Assembly: GCA_947385185.1 (NCBI GenBank)
Contig: CANDJX010000014.1
Span: forward strand, 1 to 17,832
Direction: 5' to 3'
DNA length: 17,832 nt
Source of the DNA: an uncultured Clostridia bacterium
GTDB taxonomy: Bacteria > Bacillota > Clostridia > Christensenellales > Pumilibacteraceae
Below are positions 1-6,361 of the stretch, piece after piece. Each line of letters opens with the position of its first letter. Position 1 is the stretch's first letter. The position numbers and the translations under genes are program-made. The notes under the pieces were generated by a model. The model saw only the letters and a program-made list of their open reading frames with translations. It searched no databases and was not told the DNA's origin.

Positions 1-46
1 AGATTCCTGTAAGTGACTGGAGTTCAGACGTGTGCTCTTCCGATCT
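1..46 (+). other. Residual Illumina P7/index adapter (not genomic)
   Basis: Bases 13-46 match the 34-base Illumina TruSeq read-2/index primer, ending in the familiar GCTCTTCCGATCT. Bases 1-4 (AGAT) match the tail of the P7 oligo, which leaves bases 5-12 (TCCTGTAA) as the 8-base sample index. The layout P7 tail, index, read-2 primer is complete, so this is library adapter joined to the insert at base 47. It should be trimmed, and any reading frame crossing base 46 is artificial. Confidence 0.97.
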
Positions 47-741
47 TTATATCCCACGCCGAGTTCGAGATATAATACCCGACTTTCGCAATGCTTTCGG
101 ACAAACTTCTTATATCTTTCGCAAGCGGCGTTCCAACCGTCGTCCTGCACGAACGTATCGTCCGCGCGCAGATTCATACTCATCGGCTTTCCGCAAACGG
201 GGCAGCGGGGAATAAGCTCCGTCGGAATTTTCATGTCCCTTTGTTCGGCAACCATACGGCGCACGAGTTCTTCGTTGTCGTAAGTCTTATTATGGCACGG
301 CTTTGAGCATTGCAGCAAGCCGTAATCGCCCTGAGTATAAAACAGCCGATTTTTATCGAAGCCCGCCTTTTGAAAACAATGATCGACGTTCGTAGTAATA
401 ACGAAATAATCCTTGTCTTTTATAACGTCGTACAATTCCGGATATACAGGTTCGGGCGGATTCCGATAGCGGTTTATCATAATATATCTCGACCAATATG
501 CCCAATATTCTTCAAGCGTGGAATAAGGGTAAAATCCGCCCGAGTACATATCGTGAAAATTATATTTCGCTTCGAAATCGCGGAAGTGTTCGCGGAATCG
601 CTCGCCCGAATAAGTAAATCCCGCCGCGGTTGATAATCCCGCGCCCGCGCCGATCAGAACGGCGTCCGCGCTGTCAAGCGCGAGCCGCAATTCGTTTATT
701 TTTTCCGAATAATCTTTCGTCTCCGTCGTTCCGAAAATCAT
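47..741 (-). CDS. Sir2-family protein, class M sirtuin-like (3' end cut by contig edge)
   Basis: A minus-strand frame opens with ATG at 741, behind a GAGGCG ribosome site and an in-frame TAA upstream, and stays open for 231 codons until the adapter. The N-terminal NAD-binding signature is GAGAGLSTAAGFTYSGERF (about residues 31-49). TTNVDH follows, with N118 and D120, and the position where classical sirtuins carry the catalytic His of an HG motif reads TQGDYG (Gln137). Four cysteines (C145, C149, C180, C183) form the zinc site. The ELGVGY end fits the conserved region just before the missing C-terminus. The Gln in place of His and the TTNVD form resemble class M sirtuins (SirTM), known as protein ADP-ribosyltransferases linked to lipoylated GcvH-like proteins and macrodomains; no such partner is visible here. 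Classical deacetylase activity is therefore doubtful. Sir2 membership is clear; the class M call is from motif recall. Confidence 0.85.
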
Positions 742-897
742 ATTACGCCTCGATTACGATATTACCGTTGATTTTTCCGTCGTCCGGTGTGTAAACTCAG
801 CATAGCATAACGGAAAAAATATTTCCGGATCGTTACAAATCTATTAGCGGGTAATAAAAAAGTAACCGAGAATAATAAATCCCTTATTCGTTCGTAT

Positions 898-1224
898 TTA
901 TTCTCTGACGAACTTCTTGTCCTCTTCGGTCGCGTCGTCGGAAACGTATCTTTCGACTCGCATATGCAGATCGTATTTTTCGCGCAATGCGGCGATTTGT
1001 TCCATCAGAGGCAAACCGTGATGTATGTCGAGCGCAGCCTGATCCTGCCAACCGTCTATTAAAAGCACGGTTTCGTCGTCGTCCATGGGCAGAAAGTAAT
1101 CGTACCGCAGATTGCCTTTTTCGTTACGGACAGATTGCGCCAAGCCCGACGAAATCATTTCTTTTGCGAACTTTACGGCGTTTCCGTTTTTGCCGCTGTA
1201 ATAAATATTGACGGTGATTGCCAT
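898..1224 (-). CDS. ABM-domain (YgiN-like) putative monooxygenase
   Basis: This 108-residue protein starts MAITVNIYYSG and fits the small ferredoxin-like alpha/beta barrel of the antibiotic biosynthesis monooxygenase family: a first beta strand, a helix (FAKEMISSGLAQSV), then LRYDYFLPMDDDETVLLIDGW, which matches the pattern of strands with the conserved W, followed by QAALDIHHG around the expected active-site His. Family members such as YgiN act on quinols or other reduced aromatics without a cofactor; the substrate here is unknown. An AGGAGA site lies 5 bases before the ATG. It is the last gene of a tight set, 9 bases after the flavodoxin gene, which suggests a shared role in redox or quinone handling. 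Confidence 0.75.
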   Translation of the reverse strand: MAITVNIYYSGKNGNAVKFAKEMISSGLAQSVRNEKGNLRYDYFLPMDDDETVLLIDGWQDQAALDIHHGLPLMEQIAALREKYDLHMRVERYVSDDATEEDKKFVRE

Positions 1225-1233
1225 CGGTTTCTC

Positions 1234-1815
1234 CTAATCCATTTGTGCAATCAGCGCGCTTACGTCGTTGCCGCTCACCCGCGCGCCCGTTTTCCAGTCC
1301 GCCGACGGCGCAGAACCGTGCAGATTGGTCGCACTGCTTCCCATTCCGCTGCTTGCCGAAGTGCAGAAAGGAATGATTGTTACTCCGTCGAAGTCGTAGT
1401 CGTAGTTTTCAAAGAACGTATAAATTATTTTCGGCGCTTGTCCCCACCAAATTGGATAGCCGATAAATATGACGTCGTACCGCGCGATATTTTCTACGCT
1501 TCCCGCGATTTCGGGGCGGGCGTCAGGGTCGTTTTGCTCGCGGTTTGCTCTGCATGAGTTATTGCCGTAATTCAAATCGTCAGGCGTATACGGCAGGGCG
1601 GGCGTTATTTCATAAACGTCCGAGCTTTCGATCAGATCGTGTAACGTTTCGGCGACGCCTTTGGTCGTGTTCGTGCAGGAGAAGTATGCGATAAGGACTT
1701 TATTGTCCGTTACGTCCGATCCGTCGGCGGGATCGTTGCTGCCCGCGCACGCCGCGAAAGTAAACGCCGTTATTAAGCTTAGAATCGCCGCAAATAAATA
1801 TTTCAATTTTCTCAT
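1234..1815 (-). CDS. Lipoprotein flavodoxin (Flavodoxin_4-like)
   Basis: The 193-residue product begins with a lipoprotein signal: basic start MRKLKY, hydrophobic core LFAAILSLITAFTF and a lipobox ending AAC at Cys23, then a polar linker. The mature part is a flavodoxin. VLIAYFSCTNTTKGVAETL is the first beta strand and phosphate-binding loop for FMN, YDVIFIGYPIWWGQAPK is the loop with stacking aromatic residues, and FCTSASSGMGSS is a later flavin-contact loop. Flavodoxins of this type carry one or two electrons as FMN proteins; with the lipid anchor it should act outside the membrane. It lies between the CMD-cupin gene and the ABM gene on the same strand. The redox partner is unknown. Confidence 0.88.
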   Translation of the reverse strand: MRKLKYLFAAILSLITAFTFAACAGSNDPADGSDVTDNKVLIAYFSCTNTTKGVAETLHDLIESSDVYEITPALPYTPDDLNYGNNSCRANREQNDPDARPEIAGSVENIARYDVIFIGYPIWWGQAPKIIYTFFENYDYDFDGVTIIPFCTSASSGMGSSATNLHGSAPSADWKTGARVSGNDVSALIAQMD

Positions 1816-1869
1816 TTATATTCTCTCCGATTGTTTATGACGCTTTGCGCCGCGTCCGATTTTTGAGTT

Positions 1870-2598
1870 TTACAATTCGTTATACTGCTCGTCGGTCACG
1901 GGTTCCAGCCATTCGTTTGACGCGTTCGCGCCCGGGCATTCGACGGCGATATGGGAAAACCAACAATCCGCCGCCGCGCCGTGCCAATGCTTTACTCCCG
2001 CGGGAATGGTCACGACGTCGCCGGAGCGAAGTTTTTGCGCGGGCTTGCCCCATTCTTGATACCATCCGATCCCGTCGGTGCACAGCAGGATTTGTCCGCC
2101 GCCCTTGTCCGCTTTGTGAATATGCCAGTTATTGCGGCACTTTGGCTCGAACGTAACGTTTGCCATGAATACCGTCTGCTTCGGATCGGTGAGGGGATTT
2201 AAGTACGAATTGCCCGAGAAATATTTGGCATACGCCGTATTAGGTTCGCCTAAGCCGAACAATCCGCCGTACGCGCCGTCGTCCGCGTAAACGTCTTTTG
2301 CCATACGAAACGCCGCCCAGGCGTTCGGCCATCCGGCGTAAAACGCAACGTGCGTCAATATTTCCGCCATTTCCGATTTCGTCACGCCGTTCTTTTTCGC
2401 AGTCTGCAGGTGATAGGAAAACGAACTGTCGATAAGCCCTTTTGCTACCAGAGCGGTTACGGTAAGTATGGAACGGGTTTTGACAGAAAGCTCGTCGCCC
2501 GACCAAACCTCGCCGAAAAGAACGTCGTCGTTGAGCCGCGCGAATTTCGGCGCGAAATCGCCGAGGGAATCGCGTCCCGCCGTTTGTTTGATTTTCAT
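1870..2598 (-). CDS. Carboxymuconolactone decarboxylase-like domain fused to a cupin
   Basis: The first 105 or so residues follow the CMD/AhpD fold, with the helical stretch RSILTVTALVAKGL and the conserved MAEILTHVAFYAGWPNAW. The AhpD Cys-x-x-Cys pair is absent, so peroxidase-type chemistry is not expected. Residues about 140-230 form a cupin: NWHIHKADKGGGQILLCTDG gives the first metal-ligand motif, and GDVVTIPAGVKHWHG the second. The RBS AAAGGAG is 7 bases from the ATG. CMD-cupin fusions are common beside flavodoxins and alpha/beta hydrolases under LysR control in Firmicutes and are usually annotated only by family. The true substrate is unknown; ring-opened or oxidised aromatics are possible. 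Confidence 0.85.
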   Translation of the reverse strand: MKIKQTAGRDSLGDFAPKFARLNDDVLFGEVWSGDELSVKTRSILTVTALVAKGLIDSSFSYHLQTAKKNGVTKSEMAEILTHVAFYAGWPNAWAAFRMAKDVYADDGAYGGLFGLGEPNTAYAKYFSGNSYLNPLTDPKQTVFMANVTFEPKCRNNWHIHKADKGGGQILLCTDGIGWYQEWGKPAQKLRSGDVVTIPAGVKHWHGAAADCWFSHIAVECPGANASNEWLEPVTDEQYNEL

Positions 2599-2663
2599 GA
2601 ATATTTCTCCTTTATTTTGTTTTGTGCCGTATCGGTACCGCGCCCGAATCGCTTGACTCGGCG

Positions 2664-2885
2664 CTACCGATTTTCGCTCAATCTGTTTACGAGATAATCA
2701 AGGCAATATATCCTGCGCTCGTCGTCGTGTATACCGTCGAGCAAAGTTTTGCGCCGCGCCGCAAGCATTTTTAACATTTCCGCAGTGCGTCGTTCTTCGG
2801 TCAGGATCATAAATTTTTCTATAAAATCTTCATCGCAGCCTGCGTCCGTTAAATTCTGTTCCAGAGAAACGAAACTCTCCAACAT
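2664..2885 (-). CDS. Small hypothetical protein
   Basis: This 73-residue, charged, mostly helical protein starts MLESFVSLEQ. The frame can be extended to a TTG at 2918, but the ATG at 2885 has a good AAAGGG site just before it and clears the upstream hydrolase stop by about 30 bases, so it is the better start. The sequence is rich in Glu, Arg and Leu (EERRTAEMLKMLAARRKTL, then DDERRIYCLDYLVNRL), without membrane segments or a metal motif. I do not recognise a family with confidence. Its place between the hydrolase and the CMD-cupin gene on the same strand argues it is a true member of the operon. Confidence 0.65.
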   Translation of the reverse strand: MLESFVSLEQNLTDAGCDEDFIEKFMILTEERRTAEMLKMLAARRKTLLDGIHDDERRIYCLDYLVNRLSENR

Positions 2886-2914
2886 ATTATTTACACCCTT
2901 TAATGTAAATTTTC

Positions 2915-3886
2915 TCAATCAAACGCCCTTTCGAAAAATTCTCCGATTCTGTCGAACGGAATTATATCCGTTCTATCGTATAAATCGGTATGTACTGCGT
3001 CGGGAATAATGAGCAGCTCTTTATTATCGCCCTTTAAGTTCTTGTACGCGTCGCGGGAGAAATAGCAGGAGTGTGCCTTTTCGCCGTGAATTAAAAGTAC
3101 GGCGCTGCGTATTTCGTTACTGTAAGCGAGTATGGGCATATTGATAAACGACAGCGCGGACGTCTTGTTCCAGCCGTCGTTGGAATTGAGCGAGCGCTTG
3201 TGATAGCCGCGTTTCGTCTTATAGTAATCGTAATAGTCTTTCACGAAAAACGGCGCGTCGTCGGGCAGCGGATCGACTACGCCGCCGGCAAGCTCGTAAC
3301 TGTCGTTTTTATAATCGACAGTGCGTTGTGCGTTCAACGCTTTTTTCAATTCGAATCGAGCCTGTTCGCTGTCCGCTTCGTCGAAATAACCTTTGGCGTT
3401 CACTCTCGTCATGTCGTACATAGCGGATGCGACGGTCGCTTTGATCCTCGTGTCGATCGCCGCCGCATTGAGCGCCATGCCGCCCCAACCGCAAATGCCG
3501 ATGACGCCTATTTTGCCGGCGTCCGCGTCGTTTCTGCAGGAAAGGTAATCGATCGCCGCCGAGAAATCTTCGGTGTTGATGTCCGGAGATGCGACGTATC
3601 TCGGCTCTCCGCCGCTTTCGCCCGTAAAAGACGGATCGAATGCGATCGTAAGAAATCCGCGTTCCGCCATTTCCTGCGCGTAAAGCCCCGACGACTGTTC
3701 CTTCACGGCGCCGAACGGACCGCAAACGGCGATTGCGGGCAACTTGCCTTTTGCGTTTTTCGGGATATACAAATCAGCCGCGAGCGTTATGCCGTAACGG
3801 TTGTGAAAGGTGACTTTTTCATGATTTACCTTGTCGCTTTTCGGGAAAACTTTGTCCCACTCTTTTGTCAGTTTCAATTTTTCCAT
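2915..3886 (-). CDS. Alpha/beta hydrolase with Cys at the nucleophile position (DLH/YcjY-like)
   Basis: This is a 323-residue cytoplasmic alpha/beta hydrolase without a signal peptide. It shows the N-terminal strand ITLAADLYIP, the oxyanion-side stretch LPAIAVCGPFG, the strand GFLTIAFDPSFTGESGG, and the nucleophile turn GVIGICGWGGMALN, where Cys132 sits in place of the usual Ser. LLIHGEKAHS lies near the expected acid position and IPDAVHTDLYD carries the likely catalytic His299. A Cys nucleophile is known in dienelactone hydrolase and is common in YcjY-type proteins. It is the promoter-proximal gene of the minus-strand set and is divergent from a LysR regulator, so it is probably that regulator's main target. 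Its RBS is weak (GGACGG). Confidence 0.85.
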   Translation of the reverse strand: MEKLKLTKEWDKVFPKSDKVNHEKVTFHNRYGITLAADLYIPKNAKGKLPAIAVCGPFGAVKEQSSGLYAQEMAERGFLTIAFDPSFTGESGGEPRYVASPDINTEDFSAAIDYLSCRNDADAGKIGVIGICGWGGMALNAAAIDTRIKATVASAMYDMTRVNAKGYFDEADSEQARFELKKALNAQRTVDYKNDSYELAGGVVDPLPDDAPFFVKDYYDYYKTKRGYHKRSLNSNDGWNKTSALSFINMPILAYSNEIRSAVLLIHGEKAHSCYFSRDAYKNLKGDNKELLIIPDAVHTDLYDRTDIIPFDRIGEFFERAFD

Positions 3887-3921
3887 AATACGTTCCGTCC
3901 ATTTATTTTATTTACGGTTTT

Positions 3922-3950
3922 ATTATATTGATTATCCGATATTATGTCAA
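3922..3950 (-). promoter_or_regulatory. Promoter of the hydrolase operon
   Basis: Read on the minus strand, TTGACA (3950-3945), a 17-base spacer and TATAAT (3927-3922) form a perfect sigma-A promoter about 36 bases before the hydrolase ATG. It lies back to back with the LysR promoter, the usual arrangement for LysR autoregulation and target activation. A perfect promoter is unusual for a LysR-activated gene and could mean the regulator represses here. Confidence 0.82.
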
Positions 3951-3978
3951 ATACTTATATTTTATACCATAGCCATAA

Positions 3979-4008
3979 TTGACAGGCATAATGCAGGCGT
4001 GATATACT
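3979..4008 (+). promoter_or_regulatory. Promoter of the LysR regulator gene
   Basis: TTGACA (3979-3984), an 18-base spacer and TATACT (4003-4008) precede the regulator ATG by about 20 bases, with AAAAAAGGAG as its ribosome site. The start of transcription would fall around 4015, giving a very short leader. Confidence 0.75.
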
Positions 4009-4028
4009 TATATAAAAAAGGAGTCGGA

Positions 4029-4907
4029 ATGGAACTGCGGGAACTGAAATATTTTTTGGCTGTAGCGCGGGAGCAAAGCATATCGAAAGCGGCGGAAGCG
4101 CTTTTCATCACGCAACCGAATTTGTCGCGGCAAATGCAGAATCTCGAGAAAGAACTGGGACAGCAACTTATAATACGCGGCGCGAAAAAAATCACGCTTA
4201 CAGAAGCGGGGCAATTGCTTCGTAAGCGCGCGGAAGAAATTATAGAATTATACAATCAGACGGAAGCGGAATTAAGCACGCCCATAACGGATATAAGCGG
4301 AGATATTTATATCGGCGGCGGTGAAAGTTACGTTATGGGGCTTATAGCAAAAGCGGCGCGAGACGTTCGACGCGACTATCCGAACGTTAAGTTTCATCTG
4401 TTCAGCGGCGACAGCAGAACGATTTCCGAAAGACTCGATAAAGGTCTTATAGACTTCGGGATATTTATACAGCCGTTCGATTTATCCAAATACGAACATT
4501 TGCGATTCCCGCTTTACGACACCTGGGGCGTGCTTATGCGGAAAGACAGCCCGCTCGCCGCCAAGGAACATATAACGCCCGAAGATTTATGGGATAAGCC
4601 GATCATCCGTTCCCGTCAGTCCATAGGAAAAAATATAATGAGCGAATGGTTTCGGAAGAACGACGACGAATTAAACATAGTCGCCACCGGTAATCTGTTG
4701 TATAATATGTCGCTTCTCGTGGAAGAAGGGGTGGGCTACGCCGTGACGTTGGATAAAATAATCAACACGACGGGCGACTCCGATTTATGTTTTCGTCCGC
4801 TTTATCCCGAACTCATATCCAATCTCGATATAGCATGGAAGAAATATCAGGTATTTCCCAAATGCGCGCAGATATTTTTGAAGCGATTGCAGGACGACTT
4901 GTTATGA
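4029..4907 (+). CDS. LysR-family transcriptional regulator
   Basis: The 292-residue protein starts at the ATG at 4029, 5 bases after AAGGAG; an in-frame extension further upstream would run through the promoter and is not credible. The N-terminus is a classic LysR winged helix-turn-helix: MELRELKYFLAVAREQSIS, then KAAEALFITQPNLSRQMQNL, then EKELGQQLIIR. A linker helix (AGQLLRKRAEEIIELYNQTE) leads to a periplasmic-binding-like effector domain (about residues 90-290) with DISGDIYIGGGES, LDKGLIDFGIFIQP and VEEGVGYAVTLD. Length is normal for the family. Divergent placement from the hydrolase operon makes that operon the likely target. The effector is unknown; aromatic or quinone-like ligands are plausible given the genes controlled. 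Confidence 0.93.
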   Translation: MELRELKYFLAVAREQSISKAAEALFITQPNLSRQMQNLEKELGQQLIIRGAKKITLTEAGQLLRKRAEEIIELYNQTEAELSTPITDISGDIYIGGGESYVMGLIAKAARDVRRDYPNVKFHLFSGDSRTISERLDKGLIDFGIFIQPFDLSKYEHLRFPLYDTWGVLMRKDSPLAAKEHITPEDLWDKPIIRSRQSIGKNIMSEWFRKNDDELNIVATGNLLYNMSLLVEEGVGYAVTLDKIINTTGDSDLCFRPLYPELISNLDIAWKKYQVFPKCAQIFLKRLQDDLL

Positions 4908-4938
4908 CGCTCGCCGTCGATCGCTTCGAGTTTTCTTG

Positions 4939-5829
4939 TTATATCCGTTTATGTGACGAATTTTGCGCGGATTTTTTGATTTTGCTGTGATAGAAATAAT
5001 TGACTACGACGGGCGGCGCGTCGAACGGGCGGCTGAAAGAATCGTCGTTTATGCGGTATTCCAGTCCCCGGTCGGTTGCAAAATTACGTAAATCGTCGTC
5101 GAGCGCCTGCCAGTATCCGTCGTTGCCGGATATATAAATATCCCGATAGAGCGGCATAAGACGGGGATACTTCGTCCTTATGTAATTCATTATCACGGGA
5201 CCGAATGCGCCGCGAAGATTAAGGTTTTCGAGCCATATCAGGTTGCAGTCGTTTTTCGCCCTTTCCGCGATCGCTTTGACGTCGGTTATTTCGGGGAATA
5301 TAGGCGAGATAAAACAGGTCGTTCTTATGCCCGAATCGTGAAAGACCTTCATCGCGTTAAGTCTGCGTTCGATGGAAACGCCTTTGTCCATATCGTTTCT
5401 GAAATTTTCGTCGAGCGTGTTTATCGACCACGAGATCCTTGCGTCCGGAAAAGTTTTTATCAGATCGAGATCTCGCAGGATCAGATCGCTTTTCGTCGAG
5501 ATCGAAAGCCTGACGCCGCTTCCTTTCAGTTCGGTCAGAAGCGCGCGTGTACGTCCGTACTTTTCTTCGGAGCTCTGGTACGGATCGGTCACCGAGCCGA
5601 TAAACAATTCCTTGCCTTCGTACTTCCGCGGATTTTTTACGGGTTGCCAGAATTTCACGTCGACGAAATCGCCCCAGGCTTCGGGGTGGTCGGTAAAGCG
5701 TTTCATAAAGCAGGCGTAACAATATTTGCACGCGTGTTCGCAACCGACGTAAGGGTTTGCGGAATAATCGCATACGGGCAGATTGCTTTTCGTAATAATG
5801 CCGTTAACGTGAATATCTTTGATCGTCAT
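4939..5829 (-). CDS. Radical SAM protein, SPL-like (mobile pair protein B type)
   Basis: The 296-residue protein carries the radical SAM cluster motif C-x3-C-x2-C (C30, C34, C37 in GCEHACKYCYACF), near the N-terminus as in spore photolyase-like proteins. Later family features are the strand GKELFIGSVTDPYQ, VRLSISTKSDL, ISWSINTLDENF, GIRTTCFISPIFP and WLENLNLRGAFG. Such proteins reductively cleave S-adenosylmethionine to start radical chemistry; the substrate of this branch is not known. It fits the protein called radical SAM mobile pair protein B, which usually follows a DUF1848-type partner A. Here only a remnant of A precedes it. The ATG overlaps the TGA of the old upstream frame (ATGA), typical of translational coupling. 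It converges with the LysR gene, 31 bases away. Confidence 0.88.
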   Translation of the reverse strand: MTIKDIHVNGIITKSNLPVCDYSANPYVGCEHACKYCYACFMKRFTDHPEAWGDFVDVKFWQPVKNPRKYEGKELFIGSVTDPYQSSEEKYGRTRALLTELKGSGVRLSISTKSDLILRDLDLIKTFPDARISWSINTLDENFRNDMDKGVSIERRLNAMKVFHDSGIRTTCFISPIFPEITDVKAIAERAKNDCNLIWLENLNLRGAFGPVIMNYIRTKYPRLMPLYRDIYISGNDGYWQALDDDLRNFATDRGLEYRINDDSFSRPFDAPPVVVNYFYHSKIKKSAQNSSHKRI

Positions 5830-5959
5830 ATGTTTTCTCCGTTAAACAGCGACGTTTGTTTCGCCGCGGACTTCGGGGACGGATTTCTTCGAAACGCTTC
5901 AGAAGCCAGTCCGTATAATATTGCACTGTATCCGTTCGCGCGCCTGTGTTCAGTATCAT
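5804..5959 (-). pseudogene. Remnant of a DUF1848 / radical SAM mobile pair protein A gene
   Basis: ATG at 5959 has a strong AAAGGAG site and opens MILNTGARTDTVQYYTDWL, which matches the conserved N-terminus of DUF1848 proteins (usually nearly 300 residues). After KRFEEI the sequence leaves the family and stops after 51 residues. In another frame the last bases before the radical SAM gene read SPKSAAKQTSLFNGENI and end in a TGA overlapping that gene's ATG, as a genuine upstream gene would. The simplest reading is one internal deletion that removed roughly 230-240 codons and shifted the frame, leaving both ends and the promoter. The short peptide is probably not functional, but the leader may still drive the downstream gene. 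Confidence 0.72.
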
Positions 5960-6011
5960 AATTTTTACTCCTTTGTATAATAGTTGCAAACGTCGTCTGA
6001 ATTTCATAATA

Positions 6012-6040
6012 ATGATAACAGCGGACTACGGGATTGTCAA
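6012..6040 (-). promoter_or_regulatory. Promoter of the remnant/radical SAM unit
   Basis: On the minus strand TTGACA (6040-6035), a 17-base spacer and TATCAT (6017-6012) lie about 50 bases before the ATG of the DUF1848 remnant. The promoter looks intact, so the radical SAM gene is probably still transcribed. Bases 6041-6164, between this promoter and the riboswitch promoter, hold no gene I can see, only a short 5-bp hairpin and repeated TTTTCCG-type runs. Confidence 0.65.
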
Positions 6041-6164
6041 GCGGATGACGCGTAAATGCGGAAGGCGTATTTCCGCGTGCGTTTCGCGTTTCCGATGACC
6101 GGAATTCTACGGTTTTCCGTAAAAAGCGGTAAGTTTTTCCGTTTCGGGAATTGTGCAGTTACGC

Positions 6165-6194
6165 TTGACACTTTCGCGGCGAATTTGCTATTAT
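6165..6194 (+). promoter_or_regulatory. Promoter of the riboswitch-antiporter transcript
   Basis: TTGACA (6165-6170), an 18-base spacer and TATTAT (6189-6194) stand just before the riboswitch. Transcription would start near 6200, about 20 bases before the aptamer. Confidence 0.7.
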
Positions 6195-6214
6195 ATTAAC
6201 AGACAGGTGAATAT

Positions 6215-6343
6215 TATTTCCTTAAAGGGGAGTAGGAAGCGTTTTATAAACGTGCGCTAACCGTCAATACAGTATCTTGCATACTCGGTAACGCTTAAAT
6301 TTCGAGACTTTTACTGAATTTCCGATTCGGTAAAGGTCTTTTT
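6215..6343 (+). ncRNA. yybP-ykoY (Mn2+) riboswitch with terminator platform
   Basis: The leader contains AAAGGGGAGTAG (6224-6235), then GCTAACCGTC (6256-6265), ATACAGTATC (6267-6276) and a closing TTCGAGACTTTTAC. These are the hallmark blocks of the yybP-ykoY aptamer, which binds Mn2+ (and Ca2+ structurally). The 3' strand of the closing helix, CTTTT (6308-6312), can pair with the AAAGG at the front; the same bases form the 5' arm of the terminator at 6306-6338. Metal binding should therefore hold the arm in the aptamer and let transcription through: an ON switch, as known for this class. The gene controlled is a CaCA antiporter. Confidence 0.85.
6306..6343 (+). terminator. Intrinsic terminator of the riboswitch expression platform
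   Basis: A 14-bp hairpin with two G-U pairs (arms 6306-6319 and 6325-6338, loop TTCCG) is followed directly by TTTTT. It ends 18 bases before the antiporter start codon and overlaps the aptamer's closing helix, so it is the off-state structure. Confidence 0.88.
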
Positions 6344-6361
6344 GTTTTCAGGAGGTATATT

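Noticed and set aside
811..827. Hairpin CGGAAA...TTTCCG after the ABM gene as a terminator
   Set aside because: The stem is only 6 bp, AT-rich, and has no T tract on the minus strand, so there is no good case for a terminator.
2886..2918. TTG start extending the small hypothetical protein
   Set aside because: It overlaps the hydrolase stop and lacks a better ribosome site than the AAAGGG before the ATG at 2885.
3200..3931. Plus-strand frame of 243 residues opposite the hydrolase
   Set aside because: No start signal, and no family motif; the hydrolase frame explains the region.
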